A stretch of DNA of 64,000 bases, taken from positions 1 to 64,000 of the forward strand of contig NZ_FYDO01000026.1 in the NCBI RefSeq assembly GCF_900187615.1, read 5' to 3'. This document shows, in pieces, positions 15,191 through 24,013 of this stretch. Each line of letters begins with the position of its first letter. Position 1 is the first letter of the stretch. This stretch comes from Pseudomonas sp. Irchel s3f7. Lineage in GTDB: Bacteria; Pseudomonadota; Gammaproteobacteria; Pseudomonadales; Pseudomonadaceae. The notes beneath the pieces were generated by a model, which was not told where the DNA came from, did not search any database, and saw nothing but the letters and a program-made list of their open reading frames with translations. A program made the translations under genes and the position numbers.

Positions 15191-16084
15191 ATGAGCCACG
15201 ATCTCCCACCGCTGAACGCCTTGCGCGCCTTCGAAGCCACTGCTCGCTTAAACAGCGTCAGTCAGGCTGCCGAACAGCTGCACGTGACCCATGGCGCCGT
15301 CAGCCGTCAGTTGAAAGTGCTGGAAGAGCACTTGGGTGTGAGCCTGTTCATCAAGGAAGGTCGCGGCCTTAAACTCACAGATGCCGGCATGCGACTGCGC
15401 GATGTGAGCGCCGAAGCGTTTGAACGCTTGCGCACCGTGTGCGCTGAGCTCACGCAAAGCACCGCCGACGCACCCTTCGTGCTTGGTTGTTCGGGAAGCC
15501 TGTTGGCGCGCTGGTTCATCCCGCGCCTGGGACGGCTCAATGCGGATCTGCCAGACCTTCGGTTGCACCTGTCTGCCGGAGAAGGCGATCTCGACCCACG
15601 ACGGCCGGGGCTGGACGCACTCCTGGTGTTCGCCGAACCGCCGTGGCCAGCGGACATGCAGGTCTTCGAACTGGCCAGCGAACGCATCGGACCGGTCATG
15701 AGCCCGCGCTTTGCCGGTTATGAAGGACTAAAACACTCGCCTGCTACGGCACTGCTGAGCGAACCACTGTTGCACACCACATCACGCCCACAAGCCTGGC
15801 CAAGCTGGGCGCAGCAGCGCGACCTCGACGCCGGGACATTGACGTATGGTCAGGGCTTCGAGCATTTGTATTACTTGCTGGAGGCTGCCGTTGCGGGGCT
15901 GGGTGTGGCGATTGCCCCCGAGCCGTTAGTGGCCGAGGACTTGAAGGCTGGCCGCCTGGTTGCACCTTGGGGTTTCAGCGAAACCTCGGCGCAACTGGCG
16001 TTGTGGCTGCCCAAGCGCGCCGCAGACGGACGCGCCCGGCAACTGGCGCAGTGGCTCAAGAATGAGCTGCGTCGAGCGGATTAA
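15191..16084 (+). CDS. trpI: LysR-type activator of trpBA
   Basis: 297-residue LysR regulator with HTH near residues 8-65 (LRAFEATARLNSVSQAAEQL, HVTHGAVSRQLK). Divergent from trpBA with a 112-bp gap that must contain both promoters and the TrpI sites. In known Pseudomonas systems TrpI binds indoleglycerol phosphate and activates trpBA while repressing itself. The final codons overlap the convergent DUF883 gene by 4 bp. Confidence 0.92.
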   Translation: MSHDLPPLNALRAFEATARLNSVSQAAEQLHVTHGAVSRQLKVLEEHLGVSLFIKEGRGLKLTDAGMRLRDVSAEAFERLRTVCAELTQSTADAPFVLGCSGSLLARWFIPRLGRLNADLPDLRLHLSAGEGDLDPRRPGLDALLVFAEPPWPADMQVFELASERIGPVMSPRFAGYEGLKHSPATALLSEPLLHTTSRPQAWPSWAQQRDLDAGTLTYGQGFEHLYYLLEAAVAGLGVAIAPEPLVAEDLKAGRLVAPWGFSETSAQLALWLPKRAADGRARQLAQWLKNELRRAD

Positions 16085-16404
16085 TCACGCTTGCACAGCA
16101 AATAAGCAGCCAACAGGCCCAACGCACCCACCGCGACTCCGGCTGTTGTCCAGGGATGTTCCTGAGCGTAATCGCGGGTGGCGATCCCGGTTTCACGGGT
16201 TTTGACCTTGACCTCTTCATAGGCATCGGAGAGTAGGTGTCGCGAATGCGTCAACGCATTCTCGGCGTTGACTTTCAGGCTTTTCAGGGTTCTACGCGAC
16301 TCGTCCGAGGTGTCGTCCTTAAGGCTTTCCAACGACTTGAGCAGACTCTCGATCTCGGCTTCCATGCTTTGCAATGAGGCTTTACGTAACGAAGTGCTGG
16401 CCAT
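16081..16404 (-). CDS. DUF883 (ElaB/YqjD-type) inner-membrane-anchored protein
   Basis: 107 residues: a long amphipathic helical region rich in Glu, Ser and Lys (about 1-75), then 'YAQEHPWTTAGVAVGALGLLAAYLL' (over several turns), one C-terminal membrane helix ending CKRD. This is the ElaB/YqjD/YgaM pattern; E. coli members tether ribosomes to the membrane in stationary phase and are RpoS-dependent. No local evidence of that role is visible beyond the family match. Confidence 0.85.
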   Translation of the reverse strand: MASTSLRKASLQSMEAEIESLLKSLESLKDDTSDESRRTLKSLKVNAENALTHSRHLLSDAYEEVKVKTRETGIATRDYAQEHPWTTAGVAVGALGLLAAYLLCKRD

Positions 16405-16560
16405 GGTGGCTCTCCTGCATTGGTGATGAGTAGCGTGTGTTGGTTGGGACTTCAGGTGAAGGAGAAAGTGCAGTAAATCTGAACTTCACTGCGGATGTGT
16501 CGACTGAAGTAATAGGAAAAATCACTGCTAGGCTGTAATTCACACGCCGAGGAGAACGCC

Positions 16561-16776
16561 ATGACTGACCATCACACCTATAAGAAAGTCGAGCTGGTCG
16601 GCTCGTCCACCACCAGCATTGAAGATGCGATCAACAACGCACTGGCCGAAGCCAGTAAAACCATCAAGTATTTGGAATGGTTTGAAGTGACCGAAACCCG
16701 AGGGCATATCAAGGATGGCAAGGCCGCGCACTTTCAGGTGACCCTTAAGGTCGGGTTCCGGATTGCCAGCAGCTGA
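16561..16776 (+). CDS. Dodecin (flavin-binding stress protein)
   Basis: 71-residue protein with the dodecin fold signature: YKKVELVGSSTTSIEDAINN at the start, LEWFEVTETRGHI in the middle (Trp stacks on flavin in known dodecins), and a final beta strand FQVTLKVGFRI. Dodecins form hollow 12-mers that store or buffer FMN/riboflavin and sometimes CoA. GAGGAG precedes the start. Monocistronic. Confidence 0.92.
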   Translation: MTDHHTYKKVELVGSSTTSIEDAINNALAEASKTIKYLEWFEVTETRGHIKDGKAAHFQVTLKVGFRIASS

Positions 16777-16898
16777 CTTTAGTCTAGTCTTCTGAACTTG
16801 CGTGCTGGCCGTATGCCACAGGGAATGGCAAAGCGCTGTATGAGCGCGTCTGGCAGACCGCTGGATAACCCTTTTGATTCGACCAGGGGATGCAACCG

Positions 16899-17120
16899 AT
16901 GAAGAAATTTATATTGGCAGCAGGTTTGTTGAGCCTTGCCGGTTCTGTGTTTGCGGCCGGCAAGCCATGCGAAGAACTGAAAGCCGAAATCGCAGCGAAA
17001 CTGGATGCCAAGGGCGTTTCCGGTTATTCACTGGAAATCGTCGATAAAGGCGCTGAGGCCGGCGGACAAATCGTCGGCACCTGTGAAAGCGGCACCAAGG
17101 TCATTGTTTACAAGCGATAG
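16899..17120 (+). CDS. DUF1161 periplasmic protein, copy 1
   Basis: 73 residues: signal peptide MKKFILAAGLLSLAGSVFA, then the DUF1161 core KPCEELKAEIAAKLDAKGV with a Cys near the start and a second Cys in VGTCESGTK, which probably form a disulfide. The ATG at 16899 is chosen over 16890, which would sit directly on the AGGGG ribosome site. Function unknown; a paralogue lies about 2 kb downstream. Confidence 0.82.
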   Translation: MKKFILAAGLLSLAGSVFAAGKPCEELKAEIAAKLDAKGVSGYSLEIVDKGAEAGGQIVGTCESGTKVIVYKR

Positions 17121-17140
17121 CCCGATTTCTGTGCGTTATT

Positions 17141-17170
17141 AAAAGCCGACGCCAAGGCGTCGGCTTTTTT
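17141..17170 (+). terminator. Intrinsic terminator of the first DUF1161 gene
   Basis: AAAAGCCGACGCC pairs with GGCGTCGGCTTTT (13-bp stem, 2-nt formal loop) followed by TT. Its A- and T-tracts make it able to stop transcription from either side, including the convergent monooxygenase gene. Confidence 0.9.
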
Positions 17171-17187
17171 GTCATCGGGTTTTCGCA

Positions 17188-18189
17188 TCAACCTTTCATG
17201 ACTTGCGCCAGCAGTTCGTAGGAATGCACGCGATCGGAATGTTCGTACAAGTCACAGGTAAAAATCAGCTCGTCCGCCTGAGTCTGCTCAATGAGCACGT
17301 CCAGTTTGGCGCGGATTTTCTGCGGGCTGCCCACCATGGCCAACCCCAGGAAATCACGCACAGCTTCTCGCTCATGGGGTAGCCACAGGCCATCCATGGA
17401 TTCCACCGGCGGACGCTGCACCAGGCTCTGACCACGCATGAGCGCGAGAATCCTTTGGTACACCGACGTCGCCAGGTAATCGGCTTGCTCATCGGTGTCG
17501 GCAGCCACCAGCGGCACACCGAGCATCACGTAGGGTTTGTCCAACACGGCCGATGGCTTGAAATGGTTGCGATAGACGCGAATCGCCTCGTGCATGTAGC
17601 GCGGCGCGAAATGTGAGGCGAATGCGTAGGGCAAACCGCGCTCACCTGCCAGTTGTGCACTGAACAGGCTCGAACCCAACAGCCAGACCGGTACATTCGT
17701 ACCGGTGCCCGGCATTGCGATGATGCGTTGGTCCGGGGTTCGCGGGCCTAGGTAGCGGACCAGTTCGGCGACATCTTCCGGGAAGTCATCGGCGCTGCCG
17801 GAGCGTTCACGGCGCAGCGCGCGCGCGGTCATCTGATCGGAGCCAGGCGCACGGCCAAGGCCCAGATCGATCCGGCCAGGATAGAGGCTTTCCAGGGTGC
17901 CGAACTGCTCCGCGATCACCAGCGGCGCGTGGTTGGGTAACATCACGCCACCCGAACCGACACGAATGGTCGATGTGCCGCCCGCAAGATAGCCGAGCAG
18001 CACCGATGTAGCGGAACTGGCGATGCCATCCATGTTGTGGTGCTCGGCGACCCAGAAGCGGTTGTAGCCGAACTTCTCGACGTGTTGCGCCAGGTCCAGC
18101 GAGTTGCGCAGCGACTGGGCGGGGCTGCCGTTCTCGCGCACAGGCACCAGATCGAGGGTCGAGAACTTGATATCGGACAGTCGTTTCAT
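17188..18189 (-). CDS. LLM-class flavin-dependent (luciferase-like) monooxygenase
   Basis: 333 residues, bacterial-luciferase TIM-barrel family (YhbW/MsnO8-like). Landmarks: FWVAEHHNMDGIASSATSV and the 'RIDLGLGRAPGSDQ' loop, both typical of single-component LLM oxidoreductases using F420 or FMNH2; FMN is expected in Pseudomonas. Start 18189 (MKRLSDIKFSTLDL) is where conservation begins; the frame remains open 84 codons further without a plausible protein. Substrate unknown. Convergent with the DUF1161 gene, divergent from osmC. Confidence 0.87.
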   Translation of the reverse strand: MKRLSDIKFSTLDLVPVRENGSPAQSLRNSLDLAQHVEKFGYNRFWVAEHHNMDGIASSATSVLLGYLAGGTSTIRVGSGGVMLPNHAPLVIAEQFGTLESLYPGRIDLGLGRAPGSDQMTARALRRERSGSADDFPEDVAELVRYLGPRTPDQRIIAMPGTGTNVPVWLLGSSLFSAQLAGERGLPYAFASHFAPRYMHEAIRVYRNHFKPSAVLDKPYVMLGVPLVAADTDEQADYLATSVYQRILALMRGQSLVQRPPVESMDGLWLPHEREAVRDFLGLAMVGSPQKIRAKLDVLIEQTQADELIFTCDLYEHSDRVHSYELLAQVMKG

Positions 18190-18427
18190 AAACCTGCTTC
18201 TCCAAATGAGGGCGCAGGTTTTTATGCGAGCAAAAACCTGCCGAATCCAAAGGCGTGTTTCATGCAATGTGGGCATATACCCGAGATTCAATAGCCGGGT
18301 AAAAAATCCTGCAAAAAAAGCGTCCCGATCGGACAGGATGAACTTTGCGCCTCGGTCTATCCTCACAACCCTGCTAATCGAAAACCACAAAGGCGTGACA
18401 TTTCGCGCCGCTCTTGAGGAGACAGGC

Positions 18428-18859
18428 ATGGCTATCACCAAGAAAGCATCGGCTCATTGGGAAGGGGACCTGAAAACCGGCATCGGCTCGATTTCCACGG
18501 AAACCGGCGTACTCAGAGAGGCACCTTATGGCTTCAAAGCGCGCTTCGAGGGCGGCAAAGGTACCAACCCGGAAGAGCTGATCGGCGCAGCCCACGCGGG
18601 TTGTTTCTCCATGGCGTTTTCAATGATTCTGGGGGAGGCGGGGCTGAAAGCCGACAGCATCGATACCAACGCTGAAGTGACTCTGGACCAGGTGGATGGC
18701 GGCTTTGCGATCACGGCCGTGAAACTGATCCTCAAGGCGAAAATCCCCGACGCAACTCAAGCCCAGTTCGAAGAGCTGAGCAACAAGGCTAAAGAAGGCT
18801 GTCCGGTGTCCAAAGTGCTGAATGCGAAAATCAGCCTGGATGCGACGCTGGTTGGCTAA
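18428..18859 (+). CDS. osmC: OsmC family peroxiredoxin
   Basis: 143 residues, full length. It reduces organic hydroperoxides using two thiols, seen here as Cys59 in AAHAGCFSMAFSM and Cys125 in KEGCPVSKVL; spacing and context match OsmC more than Ohr. GAGGAG lies before ATG 18428. Osmotically and RpoS-inducible in other gammaproteobacteria. It is followed by its own terminator. Confidence 0.92.
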   Translation: MAITKKASAHWEGDLKTGIGSISTETGVLREAPYGFKARFEGGKGTNPEELIGAAHAGCFSMAFSMILGEAGLKADSIDTNAEVTLDQVDGGFAITAVKLILKAKIPDATQAQFEELSNKAKEGCPVSKVLNAKISLDATLVG

Positions 18860-18870
18860 TACGCTTGCGC

Positions 18871-18898
18871 TTCGCAGCCTTCGGGCTGCGAACTTTTT
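18871..18898 (+). terminator. Intrinsic terminator of osmC
   Basis: TTCGCAGCC and GGCTGCGAA form a 9-bp stem with a TTCG tetraloop, followed by CTTTTT, 11 bp past the osmC stop. Confidence 0.9.
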
Positions 18899-18994
18899 GC
18901 CCTGAAACAAAACCTGAACGGCAAAACTGTGGTCGAATAAATGACAGCAGCCAAAACGCATTACCGTGCGTGCTGCCTCAAAGGAGCTTCAACC

Positions 18995-19228
18995 ATGAAA
19001 CGTTTTGCCTTGGTGGTTATCTGTTGCGCGCTGGCCACATCGGCGATCGCCGCACCGAAACCCTGTGAAGAACTCAAGGCCGAGATCGAAGCCAAGATCC
19101 AGGCCAGCGGAGTAACCTCCTACACGCTTGAAATCGTCACCAACGACGAAGTGCACGACAAGAATATGGTCGTGGGTTCGTGTGAAAACGGCACCAAGAA
19201 GATCATCTACCAGAAGAACGACCGCTGA
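18995..19228 (+). CDS. DUF1161 periplasmic protein, copy 2
   Basis: 77 residues: signal peptide MKRFALVVICCALATSAIA, then PKPCEELKAEIEAKIQASGV and VGSCENGTKKIIY, parallel to copy 1 at 16899. AAAGGAG precedes ATG 18995. The two copies share the CEELKAEI block and the second Cys but differ in the middle loop, where this one has an acidic insertion (NDEVHDKN). Ends 3 bp before the convergent lipoprotein gene. Confidence 0.82.
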   Translation: MKRFALVVICCALATSAIAAPKPCEELKAEIEAKIQASGVTSYTLEIVTNDEVHDKNMVVGSCENGTKKIIYQKNDR

Positions 19229-19231
19229 CAC

Positions 19232-19654
19232 TCACATCAGGCAGTAGGCTTCCCGATCTTCAGCGACGATCTCCCGCTTGGCGTTATACAGCCGGGCGCC
19301 AGGGGTGAAGGCGATTGAGCGGCCTTCGAGCACGTAACGCTGACCGGCTTCGAAATGATCATATCTGATGGTCAGGTAGCAAAGCCGTTCCGAGGGCCCA
19401 CTCATCATACTCATGCCCCCGCCACCGGGTACTTCGAAGTCGAACCGGACGACCAGCTCATGGCTGCCGGGCAACACTTCGAAATAACGCCCGTCGCGCA
19501 ATCGCTGCTTGTCGAGGCGCTCGGCCATCAACAACTTGTCGTTAGGGAAGGGCGTAGAGAACTCCACCCAGGCCATTTGAGGATTGGGTGTCGGCATCGG
19601 GGTTTGGCAGCCCGCGACCACACTGGCGGCGAACAACAGCATCAACCTGCGCAT
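19232..19654 (-). CDS. Putative outer-membrane lipoprotein, paralogue A
   Basis: 140 residues with a lipoprotein signal (MRRLMLLFAASVVAGC, lipobox VAGC). The mature domain reads 'RYFEVLPGSHELVVRFDFEV' and 'AGQRYVLEGRSIAFTPGARLYNAK', a small beta-rich domain shared with the next gene. The residue after the acylated Cys is Gln, not Asp, so outer-membrane sorting is expected. Start 19654 is at the signal peptide; the frame extends to 19732 without support. Function unknown. Confidence 0.75.
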   Translation of the reverse strand: MRRLMLLFAASVVAGCQTPMPTPNPQMAWVEFSTPFPNDKLLMAERLDKQRLRDGRYFEVLPGSHELVVRFDFEVPGGGGMSMMSGPSERLCYLTIRYDHFEAGQRYVLEGRSIAFTPGARLYNAKREIVAEDREAYCLM

Positions 19655-19694
19655 GTTGGATGTCTCAAGGGGTAGGCATCCAGCATAACGCTGA

Positions 19695-20117
19695 TCAGGT
19701 GCGTTGGCAGCCCGCCGGCGTGCCCTGACCAATCACTTTGCGCTGTTGATCGTAGAGCTTTGCCCAAGGCCGGAAACCGATATTGCCCGCCTGCAGTTCA
19801 TAGCGCTCGCCGGCATTGAATTCCTTGAATTTCACGTTGATCTGACAATCGCGCCACAGCGGCTCAGCGTCGGGCCCGATGTTGGTGGGTTGCACGGTGA
19901 ACTGGTAGCGAACGGTCAACTCATGGCTGCCGGGTTGAACCTCAAAGTAGCGCTTGTCCTCAGTGGCCTTGTCGTCGACCTCCAGTGCCTGCAAAGCCGT
20001 ATCTTCTTGTTGTGAATCCAGATCGATCCAGGCTTGCGAGGGATCGTGGTGCGGTAGTCCAAATCCAGCACAGCCAGCCAGCAACAGCAGGCTTCCCGTC
20101 AGCATCAACATGCGCAT
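19695..20117 (-). CDS. Putative outer-membrane lipoprotein, paralogue B
   Basis: 140 residues: signal MRMLMLTGSLLLLAGC with lipobox LAGC, then the same domain as paralogue A ('KRYFEVQPGSHELTVRYQF', 'GERYELQAGNIGFRPWAKLY'). The two genes are tandem, same strand, 40 bp apart, and evidently a duplication. Three Cys in the mature part (including a near-terminal one) may form a disulfide. Function unknown. Confidence 0.77.
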   Translation of the reverse strand: MRMLMLTGSLLLLAGCAGFGLPHHDPSQAWIDLDSQQEDTALQALEVDDKATEDKRYFEVQPGSHELTVRYQFTVQPTNIGPDAEPLWRDCQINVKFKEFNAGERYELQAGNIGFRPWAKLYDQQRKVIGQGTPAGCQRT

Positions 20118-20176
20118 AGCGGAGCTCCAGTCAGGCGGGATAGTCTTGCGGGCAGACTCTCCAGGGTAAATTCATT

Positions 20177-21280
20177 TTGATCAGGCCACTTCCAAGCCTT
20201 GGGTTACTTGATCGCGTTTTTCGCGTTTTGTTTCCGGGTGTGATGTTTTTGTTGCTCAACGGTTGCAGCAGCGTCAGCTATTACAGTCAGTTGGCCAGTG
20301 GCCAGCTGCAACTGTTGCGAGCGCGGGAGCCTGTTTCCGAAGTGATCGCCGATCCGGCTCGCGATCAAAAACTGCGCGCTCACCTGGCCCAATCACAAAC
20401 GGCCCGGACGTTCGCCAGCCAGCAGCTGCGTCTACCGGACAACCAGAGCTATCGCCTGTACGCCGATATTGGCCGGCCATATGTGGTCTGGAATGTTTTC
20501 GTCACGCCGGAGTTTTCCCTGACCCCGCAAAACCACTGCTTTCCCATTGCGGGTTGCGTGGCCTATCGCGGTTATTACAGCCAGAGCGCGGCTCGCGGTG
20601 AAGCAGCCCTGCAACGTCTGCAAGGGATGGATGTGTCGATTGGCGGTGTCGAGGCCTATTCGACACTCGGCTGGTTCAACGATCCGATCTTGAATTCGAT
20701 GATGGGTTGGGGCGATGAACGACTGGCTACGCTGATTTTTCACGAGTTGGCGCATCAGCGTATGTATGTGAAGGACGACACCGAGTTCAACGAGTCATTT
20801 GCCACGTTTGTCGAGCAAGAGGGCACTCGCCAGTGGCGCGCCTTTCGCAACCTTCCTCCCGATAACAATGCGCAGGCACGCCAGCGTGACCAGTTCATTG
20901 AGCTAGTGCTGGACACCCGCAGCCGATTGGAGAAGCTCTATGCGCAGCCATTGCCGGCCGAACAAATGCGTCAGCGCAAAGCGGCGGAGTTTGAGCGGTT
21001 ACGTGGCGAATACCGGCAAATGCGCGACCGTCAGTGGGCAGGCGACAAACGCTATGACGCCTGGATCAATGCTCCGATGAACAATGCCCGATTACTGCCG
21101 TTTGGCCTGTATGACCAATGGGTACCTGCGTTTGTCGCATTGTTCAACCAGGCGGGCGGTGACTGGCTGAAGTTCTACGCCGCCGTGGAAACGCTTGGCG
21201 CCTTGCCGCTAGAGGAGCGCAAGACAGCACTCAAAGCGCTGTCCGGATCAGCAAGCGCCCATCAACCGAAGAACCAGTAG
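20177..21280 (+). CDS. Putative lipoprotein aminopeptidase (PF10023 family)
   Basis: 367 residues from a TTG start. A hydrophobic segment ends in LLLNGC, a lipobox, so it is probably an outer-membrane lipoprotein. Zinc motif HELAHQ (HExxH) is followed by NESFATFVEQEGTRQW, in which the Glu residues give the third ligand. This is the predicted-aminopeptidase family (Pfam Aminopep); activity is inferred, not shown. A start nearer the hydrophobic core (GTG about 20240) is possible. Its 3' end overlaps the convergent SpmAB gene by 19 bp. Confidence 0.78.
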   Translation: MIRPLPSLGLLDRVFRVLFPGVMFLLLNGCSSVSYYSQLASGQLQLLRAREPVSEVIADPARDQKLRAHLAQSQTARTFASQQLRLPDNQSYRLYADIGRPYVVWNVFVTPEFSLTPQNHCFPIAGCVAYRGYYSQSAARGEAALQRLQGMDVSIGGVEAYSTLGWFNDPILNSMMGWGDERLATLIFHELAHQRMYVKDDTEFNESFATFVEQEGTRQWRAFRNLPPDNNAQARQRDQFIELVLDTRSRLEKLYAQPLPAEQMRQRKAAEFERLRGEYRQMRDRQWAGDKRYDAWINAPMNNARLLPFGLYDQWVPAFVALFNQAGGDWLKFYAAVETLGALPLEERKTALKALSGSASAHQPKNQ

Positions 21281-22491
21281 CAAACACCGATCGCACCGAG
21301 CACCCCGGCCAGCTCCGCCAGCAGCGCACAACCGACCGCATGCCGAGCGCGCTGGATGCCCACGGCGCCGAAGTACACCGCCAGCACATAGAACGTCGTT
21401 TCGGTGCTGCCCTGGACGGTTGCCGCCACCAGCGCCGGGAAGCTGTCTACGCCCGAGGTCTTCATGGTTTCAATCAACATCGCCCGGGCAGCGCTGCCGG
21501 AGAAGGGTTTGACCATGGCGGTTGGCAGCGCATCGACGAACCGCGTATCCCAACCGGCCCATTCCACCAGATGACGAATCCCGTCCAGGCCAAAATCCAG
21601 CGCCCCGGACGCCCGCAGCACGCCCACCGCACACAGCATCGCCACCAGATACGGCAGCAGGTTCTTCGCGACATCGAAGCCTTCTTTGGCACCCTCGACG
21701 AAGGCCTCGTAGACCTTCACTTTGCGCAGCGCGCCGATCACAAGGAACAGCATGATCAGACCGAACAGCGTCAGGTTGCCGAGGATCGATGACAAACCGG
21801 CCAGTGCGGCGGCCGACATCGTGCCCAACAGCGCCATGAAGCCACCGAGGATGAGGGCACCGGGAATCATGTAGGCCAGCACCACCGGGTCCCAGATGCG
21901 CAGGCGTTGCATGAAGGCCACGGATAAAAAGCCGACGATGGTCGAGCAACTGGTGGCCAGCAGAATGGGCAGGAACACCAGCGTCGGGTCAGGCGCGCCT
22001 TGTTGGGCGCGGTACATGAAGATCGTCACCGGCAACAGCGTCAGGGACGACGCGTTGAGCACCAGGAACAGGATCTGCGCGTTACTGGCGATGGTGGCGC
22101 TGGGATTGAGCTCCTGCAGGGCCTTCATGGCTTTGAGGCCAATCGGCGTGGCTGCGTTGTCCAGGCCCAGGCCGTTGGCGGCGAAGTTCAGGGTGATCAG
22201 GCCGATGGCCGGGTGACCGGGCGGGACTTCCGGCATCAGGCGCAAAAACAGCGGGCCGAGCGCCTTGGCCAGCCATTCGACGATCCCGGCTTTCTCGGCG
22301 ATCCGCAGAAAGCCGAGCCAGAGGGTGAGGGTGCCGAACAGCAGGACCATCACTTCGACCGACAGCTTGGCCATGGCGAAAATGCTCTCCACCATCGCCG
22401 CAAAAATCCCGGCATTACCGCCGACCAGCCACTGCACCAGCGCCGATATTGCGGCCACAACGAAGAAGCCAAGCCACAGGCCATTAAGCAT
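21262..22491 (-). CDS. Spore-maturation-like (SpmA/SpmB fusion) nucleoside-recognition membrane protein
   Basis: 409 residues with two 'Gate' (nucleoside recognition) domains, corresponding to SpmA and SpmB of Bacillus joined in one chain. Conserved pieces are NFAANGLGLDNAATPIGLKA (SpmA half) and 'AATVQGSTETTFYVLAVYFGAVGIQ' (SpmB half). About ten membrane helices. Occurs in many non-sporulating proteobacteria, where its transport role is unproven. GGGGGA precedes the start. Confidence 0.85.
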   Translation of the reverse strand: MLNGLWLGFFVVAAISALVQWLVGGNAGIFAAMVESIFAMAKLSVEVMVLLFGTLTLWLGFLRIAEKAGIVEWLAKALGPLFLRLMPEVPPGHPAIGLITLNFAANGLGLDNAATPIGLKAMKALQELNPSATIASNAQILFLVLNASSLTLLPVTIFMYRAQQGAPDPTLVFLPILLATSCSTIVGFLSVAFMQRLRIWDPVVLAYMIPGALILGGFMALLGTMSAAALAGLSSILGNLTLFGLIMLFLVIGALRKVKVYEAFVEGAKEGFDVAKNLLPYLVAMLCAVGVLRASGALDFGLDGIRHLVEWAGWDTRFVDALPTAMVKPFSGSAARAMLIETMKTSGVDSFPALVAATVQGSTETTFYVLAVYFGAVGIQRARHAVGCALLAELAGVLGAIGVCYWFFG

Positions 22492-22542
22492 CAGTCAAAT
22501 CCCCCAAAAGATGCGCGAATGATAGCGGGGTGGCCAGAAACG

Positions 22543-22570
22543 ACAAACCCCGGATTTCTCCGGGGTTTGT
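22543..22570 (-). terminator. Intrinsic terminator downstream of gltP
   Basis: ACAAACCCCGG pairs with CCGGGGTTTGT (11-bp stem, 6-nt loop). On the minus strand it lies beyond gltP and a REP pair, upstream of the SpmAB gene, separating the two units. Confidence 0.75.
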
Positions 22571-22586
22571 CTATGCGCTACACATC

Positions 22587-22674
22587 TGTAGGAGCCGGCT
22601 TGCTGGCGATTGCTGCACCGCGGTGTATCTGTCACATCGCGTTATCGTTCATCGCCAGCAAGCCGGTTTCTACA
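22587..22674. repeat. REP pair (inverted)
   Basis: TGTAGGAGCCGGCTTGCTGG (22587-22606) and its near reverse complement ending at 22674 face each other across about 40 bp. Typical Pseudomonas extragenic palindrome lying just past the gltP stop. Confidence 0.9.
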
Positions 22675-22681
22675 GAGGGTG

Positions 22682-24013
22682 TCAGTTGCTGGAAACTTCA
22701 CCAGCCGGCAGCTTTTCCTTGCTGCGCCAGTGTGGCAGGGAGTTCCAGTAGCGCTGGCCCTTGGCATCGTCGTACATGCCTTCCCAACGCGAGATAACCA
22801 GTACGGCCAGGGCGTTGCCGATCACGTTCAGTGCGGTACGCGCCATGTCCATGATGCGGTCGACACCGGCGATGAACGCCAGACCTTCCAGCGGAATACC
22901 AACGCTGCCCAGAGTTGCCAGCAGTACCACGAAGGACACGCCCGGTACGCCGGCGATGCCTTTGGAGGTGACCATCAGGGTCAGGACCAGCAGCAGTTGC
23001 TGGCCGACCGACAGGTCAATGCCGTACAGCTGAGCAATGAAGATCGCCGCGATGCTTTGATACAGGGTCGAACCGTCGAGGTTGAACGAGTAGCCGGTCG
23101 GTACCACGAAGCTGCAAATGGCTTTCGGTGCGCCGTAGGCTTCCATCTTCTCGATCACGCGCGGCAGCACGGTCTCGGAGGAAGCGGTGGAGTAGGCCAG
23201 CACCAGCTCATCCTTGAAGATGCGCATCAGCTTGATCACCGAGAAGCCGAACAGGCGTGCGATCAGGCCCAGCACCACGAAGGCGAAGAAGGCGATGGCG
23301 ACGTAAACCAGGATCACCAGTTTCGCCAGCGGCAGCAGGGAAGCGAAACCGAAGTTGGCCACGGTTACCGCGATCAGTGCGAAGACGCCGATCGGGGCGT
23401 AGTTCATGATCATGTGGGTGACCTTGAACATGCTTTCCGACACGCCCTGGAACATCGTGACCAGCGGATCACGCAACTCTGGCTTGAGGCTCGACAGACC
23501 GAGACCGAACAACACGGAGAAGAAGATGATCGGCAGCATTTCGCCGCGGGTCATGGCCGCGAAGATGTTCGACGGGATCAGGTTGAGGATGGTCTCAATG
23601 AACGCGTGTTCATGCTGGACCTCCGCCGCCGTCGCCTGGTACTTGGAGATATCCACCGTTCCCAGCGTGCTCATGTCGATGCCGGCACCCGGATGGAACA
23701 GGTTGGCCATCAGCAGGCCTACGACGATGGCAATGGTGGTGACGACTTCAAAGTAGATGATGGTTTTGAGGCCGATGCTACCGAGTTTCTTCGCATCACC
23801 CACACCGGCAATGCCGACGATCAGCGAAGAGATCACGATCGGGATCACAATCATCTTGATCAGACGGATAAAGATATCGCCTGCCGGTTGCAGGACGTTG
23901 CTGATCCACCAGGCTTTTTCGGCACTGAAATGGTTGAGCAGCGCACCGATTGCAATCCCCAATACCAGACCGATGAGGATCTGCCAGGCGAGGCTAAGCT
24001 TTGCCTTCTTCAT
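22682..24013 (-). CDS. gltP: Proton/glutamate-aspartate symporter
   Basis: 443-residue member of the dicarboxylate/amino acid:cation symporter family. Eight-helix fold with the serine-rich re-entrant loop region around 'AYSTASSETVLPRVIEKM' and the substrate/ion segment FNLDGSTLYQSIAAIFIAQL. Imports glutamate and aspartate. Same position relative to algB as in P. aeruginosa (gltP is PA5479). The C-terminal tail is polar and ends EVSSN. Upstream lies an 811-bp region without a convincing gene on its own strand. Confidence 0.93.
   Translation of the reverse strand: MKKAKLSLAWQILIGLVLGIAIGALLNHFSAEKAWWISNVLQPAGDIFIRLIKMIVIPIVISSLIVGIAGVGDAKKLGSIGLKTIIYFEVVTTIAIVVGLLMANLFHPGAGIDMSTLGTVDISKYQATAAEVQHEHAFIETILNLIPSNIFAAMTRGEMLPIIFFSVLFGLGLSSLKPELRDPLVTMFQGVSESMFKVTHMIMNYAPIGVFALIAVTVANFGFASLLPLAKLVILVYVAIAFFAFVVLGLIARLFGFSVIKLMRIFKDELVLAYSTASSETVLPRVIEKMEAYGAPKAICSFVVPTGYSFNLDGSTLYQSIAAIFIAQLYGIDLSVGQQLLLVLTLMVTSKGIAGVPGVSFVVLLATLGSVGIPLEGLAFIAGVDRIMDMARTALNVIGNALAVLVISRWEGMYDDAKGQRYWNSLPHWRSKEKLPAGEVSSN

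Noticed and set aside
18340..18365. AlgU promoter upstream of osmC
   Set aside because: GAACTT is present at 18340-18345 but no TCTGA-like -10 lies at 16-17 bp, so it is not supported.
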